This document shows, piece by piece, positions 21,970 to 30,683 of a stretch of DNA of 64,000 bases (the stretch's first letter is position 1; each line of letters starts with the position of its first letter). The position numbers and the translations under genes were made by a program. This DNA is from Rhizobiales bacterium 24-66-13 (lineage in GTDB: Bacteria > Pseudomonadota > Alphaproteobacteria > Rhizobiales > Xanthobacteraceae): NCBI GenBank assembly GCA_002257205.1, contig NCHM01000001.1:38934-102933 (forward strand), in the 5' to 3' direction. The notes under the pieces were generated by a model. That model saw only the letters and a list, made by a program, of their open reading frames with translations. It did not search any database and had not been told where the DNA came from.

Positions 21970-22698
21970 TCAATCGCGGAACAACCGGACGGGTGCCGGC
22001 GCATAGCTGTTGCCGTCACCCATGAATCGGCGGCGAACCTCACGCGCCCGCTCTTCCTCCGCGACGGCACGGGCCTGTTCCGCGGCGACGGCGCGGTCCT
22101 GAGAGAGATTGAGCCGGGACGCGTCAATCGCCTGCTTAGCCTGAAGGGCGAGGATCTGGTTGGTCGCCTGCGTCGCGTCGAGATTCCCCGTTGCCGACTG
22201 GCTGCGAGTGACGAGATCGCCGAGAATAGCCTCATCGGAGGCGAGGTTTTCGGAGACCTGCGCCTGCATCTTCATGGCCGTTTCCAGAGCGGCTCGAGAC
22301 TGCTCCCAGCGCTTTCGCACATCGGCGAGGATCTGATCGTTCGACGCGGACGCCGCGTATTCCTTCGGGTAGAGATGCTGGAATTGCCGTTCCATCGCCG
22401 ATATGTCGAAGCTCAGGCCCTCGGCCTCGCTGATAAGGTGCTCCGTCTTGGCGACGGACTGCTTCAGCTCGTTTAGTGCGGAGAAGTCGAGGCTCGTCAG
22501 GTTCTTTGTTTGATTGAGGAGCGACTGAGCTTCGTTTTGCAGGCTCTTGATCTGGTTGTTGACCTGGTCCAGGGCTCGGACCGCCGACAGCACATTCTGG
22601 CTGTAGTTGTTCGGATCGAAGACGATCTGCGCCGCGACCGGCGGCGCGAGAGTGATGCCGAGCGCGCAGGCACCGGCAAGGCAAAGTGGTGTCCTCAT
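21970..22698 (-). CDS. trbJ: TrbJ / VirB5-like periplasmic pilus-tip protein
   Basis: Secreted protein of 242 residues with signal peptide (PLCLAGACALGITLAPPVAA) and a long helical body (NQIKSLQNEAQSLLNQTKNL, RKRWEQSRAALETAMKMQAQ), as in TrbJ/VirB5 minor pilins that help contact recipients. ATG 22698 overlaps the trbE stop (ATGA). Ends with RRRFMGDGNSYAPAPVRLFRD. Confidence 0.92.
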   Translation of the reverse strand: MRTPLCLAGACALGITLAPPVAAQIVFDPNNYSQNVLSAVRALDQVNNQIKSLQNEAQSLLNQTKNLTSLDFSALNELKQSVAKTEHLISEAEGLSFDISAMERQFQHLYPKEYAASASNDQILADVRKRWEQSRAALETAMKMQAQVSENLASDEAILGDLVTRSQSATGNLDATQATNQILALQAKQAIDASRLNLSQDRAVAAEQARAVAEEERAREVRRRFMGDGNSYAPAPVRLFRD

Positions 22699-25127
22699 GA
22701 TGCGGTCTCCTGATTTTGCGGAAGCGGGAATTGGCGGATGAGGTCGCCTGCCCAATTGAGCCCGCGTACGTCGAGCCATGCTGCGGCAAAGGCATCGCGC
22801 CCATGGGACACGAGGACATCGTCCATCTGGCGATGATCCTCGGGGCGGCTGGCACCGGCGAAGGCGAGCGCCACAGGCCCGAGATCGAGATCGAACAGCC
22901 GATTGCCGAGACGGGATTGGTAGTAATAATCCCGCTTCGGCTGAGCCCGCGTGATGATATCGATCTGGCGGCTGTTGAGGCCAAATCCTTCATAGATCGT
23001 GCGGAGCTGCGGTTCGCTCGCCTGCGGCGAAGGCAGGAAGATCCGGCTCGGGCAGCTCTCGACGATGGCCGGCGCGATGGCGGAACGCTGGATGTCGGCA
23101 AGCGACTGGGTGGCGAAGACGACGGCGACGTTCTTCTTGCGCAGCACCTTCAACCATTCACGGATGCGCGCAGCGAAGATGGGATCGTCGAGAAATACCC
23201 AGGCCTCATCGAGCACGAGCAGCGTGGGCGATCCGTCGAAACGCTCATCGAGACGATGAAAAAGATAGGTGAGTACCGGTGTCACGGCGCTCGCCGTGTG
23301 CATCAGTTCCTCCATTTCGAAGCCCTGCACGTCGCCGAAGCCAAGCCGATCGGCATCAGCGTCCAGCAGCCGGCCATGCGGCCCCGACAGCGTGTAGGGT
23401 TGCAGCGCCTGGCGTAGCCGGTTCGATTGCAACAGCGTGGAAAAGCCAGTGAGCGTTCGCTCCTCACGTGGGGTGGACGCAAGGCTGGTCAGTGCCGACC
23501 AGACGGCGTCCTTCACATCGGGCACGATTTCGACGTGTTCATGCCCTAGCAGGCCAGCGATCCAGTCGGCCGCCCACGAGCGGCTGTCGTCATCCTCAAT
23601 GCGGGCGAGCGGCTGAAAGGCAATGGCGTCGGAGGATCCGAGATCGTAATACTCGCCGCCGAGGCCCAAGACGGTGGCGCGAGCCGACCCACCCTTGTCG
23701 AAGATAAAGATGCGCGAACCGGCATAGCGGCGGAATTGGAGCGCCAGCATTGCCAGCAGCACGGATTTGCCGGCACCGGTGGGGCCGACGATCAGGGTGT
23801 GGCCGACATCGTCGACATGAGTGACGAGCCGGAACGGCGTGCCGCCGGCCGTGCGGGTGACGATCAGCGGCGGAGCATCGAGATGGCCGTTCTTCTCGGG
23901 GCCTGCCCAAACCGCCGAGACCGGCATCATGTGTGAGAGGTTCAGAGTCGAGATCAGCGGCTGGCGAACATTGGCGTAGGCATGTCCAGGGATCGAGGAT
24001 AGCCATGCCTCCGTCGCGTTCAGCGTCTCCGGAATGGTGACGAAGCCACGCCCCTGGATGATCCGCTCGACGGCCTTCAGCTTCTCGTCAGCGAGGTCCG
24101 GACTTTTCTCCATGACCGTAACGGTGGCCGTGACATAGCCATAGGCCACGGCATCTGAGCCCAGCTCCTGCAATGCTTCGTCCGCATCGGCGGATTTGTT
24201 GGCGGCGTCTGAATCGACCAGCGAAACTTCCTGCTGGAAGATCGTTTCGCGCAGCAGCGTGACGATACCCTTGCGCTTCGCGAACCATTGCCGCCGCACC
24301 TTGGTCAGCTCGCGTTCGGCTTCCGCCTTATCGAGCGACAGGAAACGGGTGGACCAACGATAGGCGAAGCCGAGACGGTTGAGGTCGTCAAGGACGCCGG
24401 GCCAGGTCGAGGGCGGAAAGCCGCGAATGGTCAGCACGCGCACATGCTGGTCCCCCAGCATCGGCGCTAGTCCACCGGTGAAATCGCAATCGGGCAACAG
24501 CGCGTCGAGATGGAACGGCACCTGGGGAACGGCGACAGGGTGCCGCTGCGTGGAGATGCAAGCGTGAAGGTAAGTCAGCGTTTCCTCATCGGAGAACCAG
24601 CGGATCTCCGGCATGACGCCGTCGAGCAAGGAGAGAAAGCGGTCGGTCTCGGAAATGAAGGCTGCGAGATGGTCGCGCCAATTCACGGTACGCCGCTCGG
24701 TGCTCTCGTAGAGGATCTGGCCGGCGCGGGCCTTGCTTTCGGACGGCGGCAAGAAGGCGAGCGTGATGTAGTAGGCACTCTCGAAATGTGTGCCTGCTTC
24801 CTCGAACGCCGCGCGCCGCTCTTCCTCTACGAGCCACGACACCGCGTCGGGAAATTCCGAGATGGGATATCCGGCGGCGATGCGCCGTTCAGCATCGACG
24901 AACAGCGCCCAGCCGGAGCCGAGACGCTTCAGTGCGTTGTTGAGCCGGGCAGTGGTCGCGACCAGCTCGCTTTCCGTTGCGCTGTCGAGGTCGGGGCCAC
25001 GAAACTGCGCGGTGCGTTGGAACGCACCGTCCTTGTTGAGCACGACGCCCGATGCGACCAGCCCGGCCCAAGGCAGATAATCCGCGAGGCTCGCGGGACG
25101 CTTGCGGTATTCGGCAAGGCTCATCAT
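22695..25127 (-). CDS. trbE: TrbE / VirB4-like ATPase
   Basis: Cytoplasmic AAA+ ATPase of 810 residues that powers assembly of the mating channel. Walker A (LIVGPTGAGKSVLLAML) lies near residue 450 and Walker B (TLLVLDEAWVFLDDP) near residue 635; the N-terminal CagE/TrbE/VirB domain is complete. Length matches the family. Overlaps trbJ; 4 bp after trbD. Confidence 0.97.
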   Translation of the reverse strand: MMSLAEYRKRPASLADYLPWAGLVASGVVLNKDGAFQRTAQFRGPDLDSATESELVATTARLNNALKRLGSGWALFVDAERRIAAGYPISEFPDAVSWLVEEERRAAFEEAGTHFESAYYITLAFLPPSESKARAGQILYESTERRTVNWRDHLAAFISETDRFLSLLDGVMPEIRWFSDEETLTYLHACISTQRHPVAVPQVPFHLDALLPDCDFTGGLAPMLGDQHVRVLTIRGFPPSTWPGVLDDLNRLGFAYRWSTRFLSLDKAEAERELTKVRRQWFAKRKGIVTLLRETIFQQEVSLVDSDAANKSADADEALQELGSDAVAYGYVTATVTVMEKSPDLADEKLKAVERIIQGRGFVTIPETLNATEAWLSSIPGHAYANVRQPLISTLNLSHMMPVSAVWAGPEKNGHLDAPPLIVTRTAGGTPFRLVTHVDDVGHTLIVGPTGAGKSVLLAMLALQFRRYAGSRIFIFDKGGSARATVLGLGGEYYDLGSSDAIAFQPLARIEDDDSRSWAADWIAGLLGHEHVEIVPDVKDAVWSALTSLASTPREERTLTGFSTLLQSNRLRQALQPYTLSGPHGRLLDADADRLGFGDVQGFEMEELMHTASAVTPVLTYLFHRLDERFDGSPTLLVLDEAWVFLDDPIFAARIREWLKVLRKKNVAVVFATQSLADIQRSAIAPAIVESCPSRIFLPSPQASEPQLRTIYEGFGLNSRQIDIITRAQPKRDYYYQSRLGNRLFDLDLGPVALAFAGASRPEDHRQMDDVLVSHGRDAFAAAWLDVRGLNWAGDLIRQFPLPQNQETAS

Positions 25128-25131
25128 CGCA

Positions 25132-25395
25132 TCACGCCTCCAGAAACGCGCGGTGCTTCAGGTGGCGGGCGAAGACCTCCATGAACTGGGGATCGGCCTT
25201 CGCCCCCCAGACGGCGAGCGCATGGCCCGCCATCCAGAGCACGATGCCGCCAATCCACAGATGCAGGCCGATGCCGATGGCGGCGGCGAGTGTCCCGTTG
25301 AGGATCGCTACCGATCGCGGGGCGCCGCCCAGCAGGACGGGCTCCGTCAGTGAACGGTGCAGCGGCACTTCGAAGCCGTCGGCATGGACCGCCAT
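25132..25395 (-). CDS. trbD: TrbD / VirB3-like inner-membrane protein
   Basis: Small protein of 87 residues with the VirB3 pattern: polar N-terminus (FEVPLHRSLTEPVLLGGAPR), then two adjacent membrane helices (NGTLAAAIGIGLHLWIGGIV, LWMAGHALAVWG). VirB3/TrbD works with the VirB4 ATPase encoded next to it. Its start overlaps the trbC stop by one base. Confidence 0.92.
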   Translation of the reverse strand: MAVHADGFEVPLHRSLTEPVLLGGAPRSVAILNGTLAAAIGIGLHLWIGGIVLWMAGHALAVWGAKADPQFMEVFARHLKHRAFLEA

Positions 25396-25847
25396 TAGAC
25401 CAGCGCTCCGCCGCCAAAGCTGAAAAAGCTGAGGAAGAAGGAACTGGCGGCGAAGGCGATGGAGAGGCCGAAGACGATCTGAACCAGCTTGCGGAAACCG
25501 CCGCCGGCATCACCGAACGCCAAGGTGAGCCCGGTCACGATGATGATGATCACGGCGATGATCTTGGCAACCGGCCCCTCAATCGATTCAAGGATGGATT
25601 GCAGGGGAGCTTCCCATGGCATGGAGGAACCAGCGGCGTAAGCTGGGGAAGCCAGAAAGGCGGACATCAGCAAAGCCGCCGTTCCGGAGATCCGGTTTCG
25701 AAACTTTCCTGCAATGCTCGAAAGCGGATTTGCTGAAATGCGTGTCTCCGGATTTACGGAAATGCACGAATCCGCACTTGCGGATTTACTTTTCTGGTTT
25801 GTTTCAGCATTCAGGAAAAGCGCGAATACGGAAGTGATGGGCGGCAT
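25395..25847 (-). CDS. trbC: TrbC / VirB2-like pilin precursor
   Basis: Prepilin of 150 residues. The C-terminal half is a typical TrbC pilin with two hydrophobic helices (AKIIAVIIIIVTGLTLAFGD, LVQIVFGLSIAFAASSFFLS) after a signal-like segment ending in ASPAYAAGSS. The first 45 residues are an unusual polar extension encoded by DNA containing the palindrome AATCCGC-N4-GCGGATT at 25769-25786. The extension may reflect insertion of a small palindromic repeat; an internal start would give the usual precursor length. Confidence 0.9.
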   Translation of the reverse strand: MPPITSVFALFLNAETNQKSKSASADSCISVNPETRISANPLSSIAGKFRNRISGTAALLMSAFLASPAYAAGSSMPWEAPLQSILESIEGPVAKIIAVIIIIVTGLTLAFGDAGGGFRKLVQIVFGLSIAFAASSFFLSFFSFGGGALV

Positions 25848-25849
25848 CC

Positions 25850-26818
25850 CTAATCTCCTGTGAAGTGCTCTATTGCGTAGGCATCGCCGTCGAGGCCCGT
25901 GACGCGGATGATGTCCTCGACGCGGCGTTTGCTACCGCGCCCGGCGATGAAGACGATGATGTCTACGGCCTCCGCGATCAGCGCGCGCGGCACGGTAACG
26001 ACGACTTCTTGTATGAGCTGCTCCAGCCGAGTGAGTGCTCCCCGCGCCGAGCCTGCATGCAATGTCGCGATGCCGCCGGGGTGCCCGGTTCCCCACGCCT
26101 TTAGGAGGTCCAGCGCTTCGGCGCCACGCACCTCGCCAACAACGATGCGATCCGGGCGAAGCCGCAAGGTGGAACGCACCAGATCGGCGGTGGAGACGGT
26201 ATTGGCCTTTGTCCGGAGAGCCACATGATCGTCGGCTATACATTGCAGCTCGATCGTGTCTTCGAGCACCAGGACGCGATCGCCAGTGGCTGCGATCTCC
26301 TGGAGCAGGGCGTTGGCGAGGGTGGTCTTTCCCGTCGACGTTCCACCGGCAATGATGATGTTCCGTCGATCGAGAACCGAACTCTTTAGAAACTCTGCCT
26401 GCACCTCGGTCATGATGCCGTTGGCGACATATCGGGCCAGCGGGATGACGCCGGCGGCGCGCTTGCGGATGGCGAAAATCGGGGCGACGGCAATGGGCGG
26501 CAACACGCCCTCGAATCTTTCACCTGTTTCCGGCAGCTCGGCGGAGAGAATTGGATGCTCGCGATTGACCTCGAGGCCGACGTGGTTCGCCACGACCTTG
26601 ATGATGCGGGCGGCGTCCTCCGGGGAGAGGATGGCTCCCGTGGGCTCGCGGCCCGAGCCGAGTCTGTCGATCCAAAGCTTGCCGTCGGGATTGAGCATGA
26701 CTTCCACGACGTCCGGATCGTCGAGCGCGGCGATGATCGCTGGCCCCATGGCGCTGCGCAGCATCCGGATCTGGCGATCGCTGACGATCCTAGACGGAGA
26801 GCGCGGCCGATCCGTCAT
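25850..26818 (-). CDS. trbB: TrbB / VirB11-like hexameric ATPase
   Basis: Secretion ATPase of 322 residues with Walker A (IIAGGTSTGKTTLANALL, about residue 158), Asp and His boxes around RVLVLEDTIELQCIADDHV, and Walker B within RLRPDRIVVGEVRGAEALD. First core gene of the trb operon after the small RHH gene. Confidence 0.96.
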   Translation of the reverse strand: MTDRPRSPSRIVSDRQIRMLRSAMGPAIIAALDDPDVVEVMLNPDGKLWIDRLGSGREPTGAILSPEDAARIIKVVANHVGLEVNREHPILSAELPETGERFEGVLPPIAVAPIFAIRKRAAGVIPLARYVANGIMTEVQAEFLKSSVLDRRNIIIAGGTSTGKTTLANALLQEIAATGDRVLVLEDTIELQCIADDHVALRTKANTVSTADLVRSTLRLRPDRIVVGEVRGAEALDLLKAWGTGHPGGIATLHAGSARGALTRLEQLIQEVVVTVPRALIAEAVDIIVFIAGRGSKRRVEDIIRVTGLDGDAYAIEHFTGD

Positions 26819-27315
26819 GGCGACGCTCCTTCTTCGCCATTGTGGTCTTCCGAGTCGGCAGATGGTTGGTTATTGCCATCGTCGGTCAGGCCGAAGAAGC
26901 GCTCTTCATCGGGCAGGATTTCCTCGTGCACCTGGCGCACCAAGCTGCCGCCACGCTGCAGGTGGCGGCCGAGTTGGTCGACGAATTGGTTGAAGCGTAG
27001 GCGCCCCTGCGCGCGAGCCGCCTTCTGATGCGCCTCTGGAAGCGGAGCTGAAACCGACAACGTGTAGCGGATGAATAGCGCCAGGGTCTCGATCAGGATG
27101 GTCTGGTCGCGTTCCAGCCGGCCGAACTGGTTCGACAGTCGGTCGAGGCGTGAGGCCAGCGCGGCCTCTCGCCGGTCGGCACCATCGGGAGAGAGATAGG
27201 AAGAAAGCGCGGCCGCGACGATTGCCGATTTCGTTTCACCTTTGAGGGCTGCAAGCTGACGCAGTCGCTTGGCATGATCGGGCTCGATGAAGATGTTGAG
27301 ACGGGTTTTGCTCAT
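26815..27315 (-). CDS. Ribbon-helix-helix (CopG-like) protein between traG and trbB
   Basis: Protein of 166 residues with an N-terminal RHH fold (KTRLNIFIEPDHAKRLRQLA, KGETKSAIVAAALSSYL) and a helical C-terminal part (RLDRLSNQFGRLERDQTILI, RFNQFVDQLGRHLQRGGSL). Genes of this kind regularly sit between traG and trbB in this type of element and may bind oriT or regulate the trb promoter. Overlaps both neighbours. Function inferred from position. Confidence 0.8.
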   Translation of the reverse strand: MSKTRLNIFIEPDHAKRLRQLAALKGETKSAIVAAALSSYLSPDGADRREAALASRLDRLSNQFGRLERDQTILIETLALFIRYTLSVSAPLPEAHQKAARAQGRLRFNQFVDQLGRHLQRGGSLVRQVHEEILPDEERFFGLTDDGNNQPSADSEDHNGEEGASP

Positions 27316-29318
27316 AGCGCGATCCCGTCATCGGGATCGAGCGAGGCCAGACGCGCCGCGCGCCGGAACTGTCGGTCCGGTTTGGGGAGCTTACCGTCGC
27401 GTATGACGGGGTTATCTGTCTCATCGTCGAGGACGGACAGATCGTCATCGCGGCCATCATGCAGACGTATGACTTCGGCTTTGTCGAGCTCCGGTACGAG
27501 TTGATGTCCGCCTTCTACGGGCACGGCCGATGCCTGTGCGCCCGTAGAAGCGGTGATAGAAAATTTCGACCGCGGAAGGCCGGTCCAATCGTCCGCTCGC
27601 GCAGCCGGCCGATCAGCATATCCATCGTCTGAGAGGACCGGTGCCGGCAGCACGCGCGAAGTGAAATTGCTGTCGTTGAAATATCGGATCTTGGTGGCCT
27701 TGGCCGGTGGATGGCCGGAGACCATGATGACTTCTTGAGTGTCGGGAAGCTGCATGACCTCGCCGGGCGTCAGGAGCGGGCGGGCCGTCTCTTGCCGAGA
27801 TACCATGAGGTGCCCCAACCAGGGTGACAGGCGGTGGCCGGCATAGTTGCGCTGGGCGCGAAGTTCCGTCGCCGTGCCGAGCGCGTCCGAAATGCGCTTG
27901 GCTGTGCGTTCGTCATTGGTCGCGAAGGCGATTCGAACGTGGCAGTTGTCGAGGATGCTGTTGTTCGGCCCGTAAGCCTTTTCGATTTGGTTGAGGCTCT
28001 GCGCGATGAGGAAGGAGCGCAGGCCATAGCCGGCCATGAAGGCCAAGGCGCTCTCGAAGAAGTCCAGCCGGCCGAGCGCCGGAAACTCGTCGAGCATAAG
28101 AAGCAGTTTGTGCTTGCGGGCGAGGCCGTCCGAGCCGTCGAGGCTTTCTGTCAGCCGGCGGCCGATCTGGTTGAGGATCAAGCGAATGAGCGGCTTGGTG
28201 CGCGAAATGTCCGAAGGCGGCACGACCAGATAAAGTGAGACCGGATGATCAGCGGCGATCAAGTCGGCGATGCGCCAATCGCAGCACGATGTGACGGTCG
28301 CGACCGTCGGATCGCGATAGAGGCCGAGGAACGACATGGCGGTCGAGAGCACACCGGAGCGCTCGTTCTCGCTCTTGTTCAACACCTCGCGCGCGGCGCT
28401 GGCAACGACGGGATGCGGGCCAGGCGCCCCGAGATGCGCCGTGGTCATCATGGACCACAAGGCCCTCTCGAACGGGTGAGCCGGATCGGAGAGGAAGTTG
28501 GCCACACCGCGGAGCGTTTTGTCCTCTTCGGCGTAGAGGACATGCAAGATGGCGCCGACTAGAAGCGAATGGCTGGTCTTTTCCCAGTGATTGCGCCGCT
28601 CCAACGCACCTTCGGGATCCACCAATATGTCCGCAATGTTCTGGACGTCGCGGACCTCATGGACGCCTCTGCGGACTTCCAAGAGGGGATTATAGGCGGC
28701 GCTCTTCGGGTCGGTCGGGTTGAACAGGAGGCAATGGGAGAACTGCGCGCGCCAGCCGGCGGTCAGCGTCCAATTTTCCCCCTTGATGTCATGGATGACG
28801 GCAGAATGCGGCCATGACAGCAGCGTCGGCACAACGAGCCCGACGCCCTTGCCGCTTCTCGTCGGCGCAAACGCCATGATGTGTTCGGGGCCGGCATGGC
28901 GCAGATAGGTGCTGGCCATGAGCCCGAGAAAGACGCCGGCTGGCTTCGTCAGGCCCGCCGCCGCGATGTCCGTCTTATCCGCCCAGCGGGCGGAGCCATA
29001 GGTGGTGACGAGCTTCGACTGCCGGGCTCGCCAGACGGAACCGATGATGGCGGACAGAGCGGCAATGACGCCGCTGCCGCCAGCGATCGTACCCCCCGTT
29101 TGGAAAATGTCTGGAGCATAGGCATCGTAAACATACCACCACTCGAACAACCGCCAAGGGTAGTAGACTGGTAAGTTGTCGATTAAGAACCAGGGTTCTC
29201 CAAGGCGTCGCTGGAAGCCGAGCTCAAAGGCCACCCACTGCGTGGCGGCCCAGGTGCCGGCAAGCGCGATGCCGAACACCACCAGCATCTGACCGATCAA
29301 CACCTTCGTCGGTGTCAT
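27312..29318 (-). CDS. traG: TraG / VirD4-like type IV coupling protein
   Basis: Coupling ATPase of 668 residues that links the relaxosome to the mating channel. Two N-terminal membrane helices precede Walker A (MAFAPTRSGKGVGLVVPTLL, about residue 150) and Walker B (LLLMLDEFPALGRLDFFE, about residue 400); TraG segments such as YLVVPPSDISRTKPLIRLIL are clear. ATG 29318 has AGGAGCGGGA directly before it, so I reject the longer frame from 29429. Confidence 0.95.
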   Translation of the reverse strand: MTPTKVLIGQMLVVFGIALAGTWAATQWVAFELGFQRRLGEPWFLIDNLPVYYPWRLFEWWYVYDAYAPDIFQTGGTIAGGSGVIAALSAIIGSVWRARQSKLVTTYGSARWADKTDIAAAGLTKPAGVFLGLMASTYLRHAGPEHIMAFAPTRSGKGVGLVVPTLLSWPHSAVIHDIKGENWTLTAGWRAQFSHCLLFNPTDPKSAAYNPLLEVRRGVHEVRDVQNIADILVDPEGALERRNHWEKTSHSLLVGAILHVLYAEEDKTLRGVANFLSDPAHPFERALWSMMTTAHLGAPGPHPVVASAAREVLNKSENERSGVLSTAMSFLGLYRDPTVATVTSCCDWRIADLIAADHPVSLYLVVPPSDISRTKPLIRLILNQIGRRLTESLDGSDGLARKHKLLLMLDEFPALGRLDFFESALAFMAGYGLRSFLIAQSLNQIEKAYGPNNSILDNCHVRIAFATNDERTAKRISDALGTATELRAQRNYAGHRLSPWLGHLMVSRQETARPLLTPGEVMQLPDTQEVIMVSGHPPAKATKIRYFNDSNFTSRVLPAPVLSDDGYADRPAARADDWTGLPRSKFSITASTGAQASAVPVEGGHQLVPELDKAEVIRLHDGRDDDLSVLDDETDNPVIRDGKLPKPDRQFRRAARLASLDPDDGIAL

Positions 29319-29832
29319 TCCCGCTCCTGCAACAGCCGCGTTTTCGGCCGTGCGAACGACCGACAAGGCATAAGGCTTGTTGCTTGAAGGGGTTAAGTCA
29401 AAGACCATTCTTGCGCGCAACAGCGGCAACTATGATCTAAGTACGATCTGACATCACTCCTTACCATTTCTTACTACTGATGGCAATTTGGTATTGCGGC
29501 AATGAGTCACGTAAACCGCTAGAAATATCTTGAGCACCAAGACGCGTCAGAGACAAACAGCATACAGCGGCGCAATACAGTACCCGCATTCTACTTTTAG
29601 TATACGCGGAAGGCGTCTACCCCGATAGCGATTGGTGCAACGCACCAAAATGGATGATGCAAGCGGGTATATACTCCGCTTAGCTTAGAAGGCATGTCGA
29701 CATTCCCGACTTCGCATTGGCTCATGCGATCGATCACGGTCCCGCGCTTCTGAGCGATGTCATTGGCACTTTCGGTAAGAATTGAAAGCGCCAATGACGA
29801 TAAAGTTGAGATGTTCTCAATCCAGCGCTTGG
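29319..29832. other. 514-bp AT-richer gap upstream of traG with two inverted repeats
   Basis: No convincing gene. It should contain the traG-trb operon promoter. Two structures stand out: TTGGTGC-aac-GCACCAA at 29632-29648, and a 36-base stem-loop at 29761-29796 in which CATTGGC-a-CTTTC pairs with GAAAG-c-GCCAATG around a 10-base loop. The second could be a terminator for the gene at 29833-30510 only if that gene's transcript extends through it, or a protein-binding site. Confidence 0.5.
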
Positions 29833-30510
29833 TTAGGCAGCCAACGCCAGCTTTGCTCCGTCGTTTGTCATCTTGGAGCTGATGTTGAACCACGCATTTG
29901 GAGAATCGGGATCGATCTGCTGGACCTTGAAGCCAAGGGTTAAGGCGGCTGCGATCAGCATTCCATTCGCGACATAACCACGCGAATGCCGCGAATCCCC
30001 GAAACGCTCAGCCTGATGTTTCAGACCATAACTAGAAGATTTGCGGTTGATCGTCTTACGTTTGCTGAATTGCGATAGAAAACGGCATGCTTGGATGAAC
30101 TCATCAGCGGCGTGATCGCCCAGCATTGACGCTCGGTCTGCCATGAACTCGGCCCGGCGCTCCTCAGGGGTCTTTGAACGGCCGCGATAAACATTGTAGC
30201 CGAATTGAGTGAGGAGCGGTTCCAGCGCCATCGCATGTCGAATGCCGACCTTGGCCAAAGTGCGTGCGATCCGTCCAGGTTCGGAATCGAAACCGTGCTC
30301 TTGGAGATAGCCCAGGAAGGCTCCTTCGTTGGTGGAAACCTCGGCTGAGCCATTCGCGAGGCTCGCCCTCATGGCGGCATTGGTGTTCCACCCGAGGCCC
30401 CGAGCAAGAGCCTCGATCCTATGCGACGATTTCACCTCCGGTAGAGTTGCACGCAGCTCTGCCTTCATGTCCTCGACATCGTTTGCGGTGATTTCCAATC
30501 TCATCATCAA
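29833..30510 (-). CDS. Hypothetical protein between relaxase and traG
   Basis: Protein of 225 residues that I do not recognise. The first part (ITANDVEDMKAELRATLPEV, HRIEALARGLGWNTNAAMRA) looks like a small helical domain; the C-terminal part (YVANGMLIAAALTLGFKVQQ) is moderately hydrophobic. No signal peptide. Composition is less GC-rich than trb genes. Several ATG codons in a row at 30,510-30,502 make the exact start uncertain. Confidence 0.65.
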   Translation of the reverse strand: MMMRLEITANDVEDMKAELRATLPEVKSSHRIEALARGLGWNTNAAMRASLANGSAEVSTNEGAFLGYLQEHGFDSEPGRIARTLAKVGIRHAMALEPLLTQFGYNVYRGRSKTPEERRAEFMADRASMLGDHAADEFIQACRFLSQFSKRKTINRKSSSYGLKHQAERFGDSRHSRGYVANGMLIAAALTLGFKVQQIDPDSPNAWFNISSKMTNDGAKLALAA

Positions 30511-30683
30511 GTCCTCGGTTGCGGGCTCGAGCAGTTCGCCGATTACGCAGCCAGCCCAATCCGCAAGGATCGATGAGAGGTGGCATGAGGATCAATATTT
30601 AGGCCGTTTGACCCGGCGAAAGGTCGAAGGTGGCAAGCCCACGTCGAAGATGGTCGTCGCGTGGCTCGGCGTCAAGGTTGACG

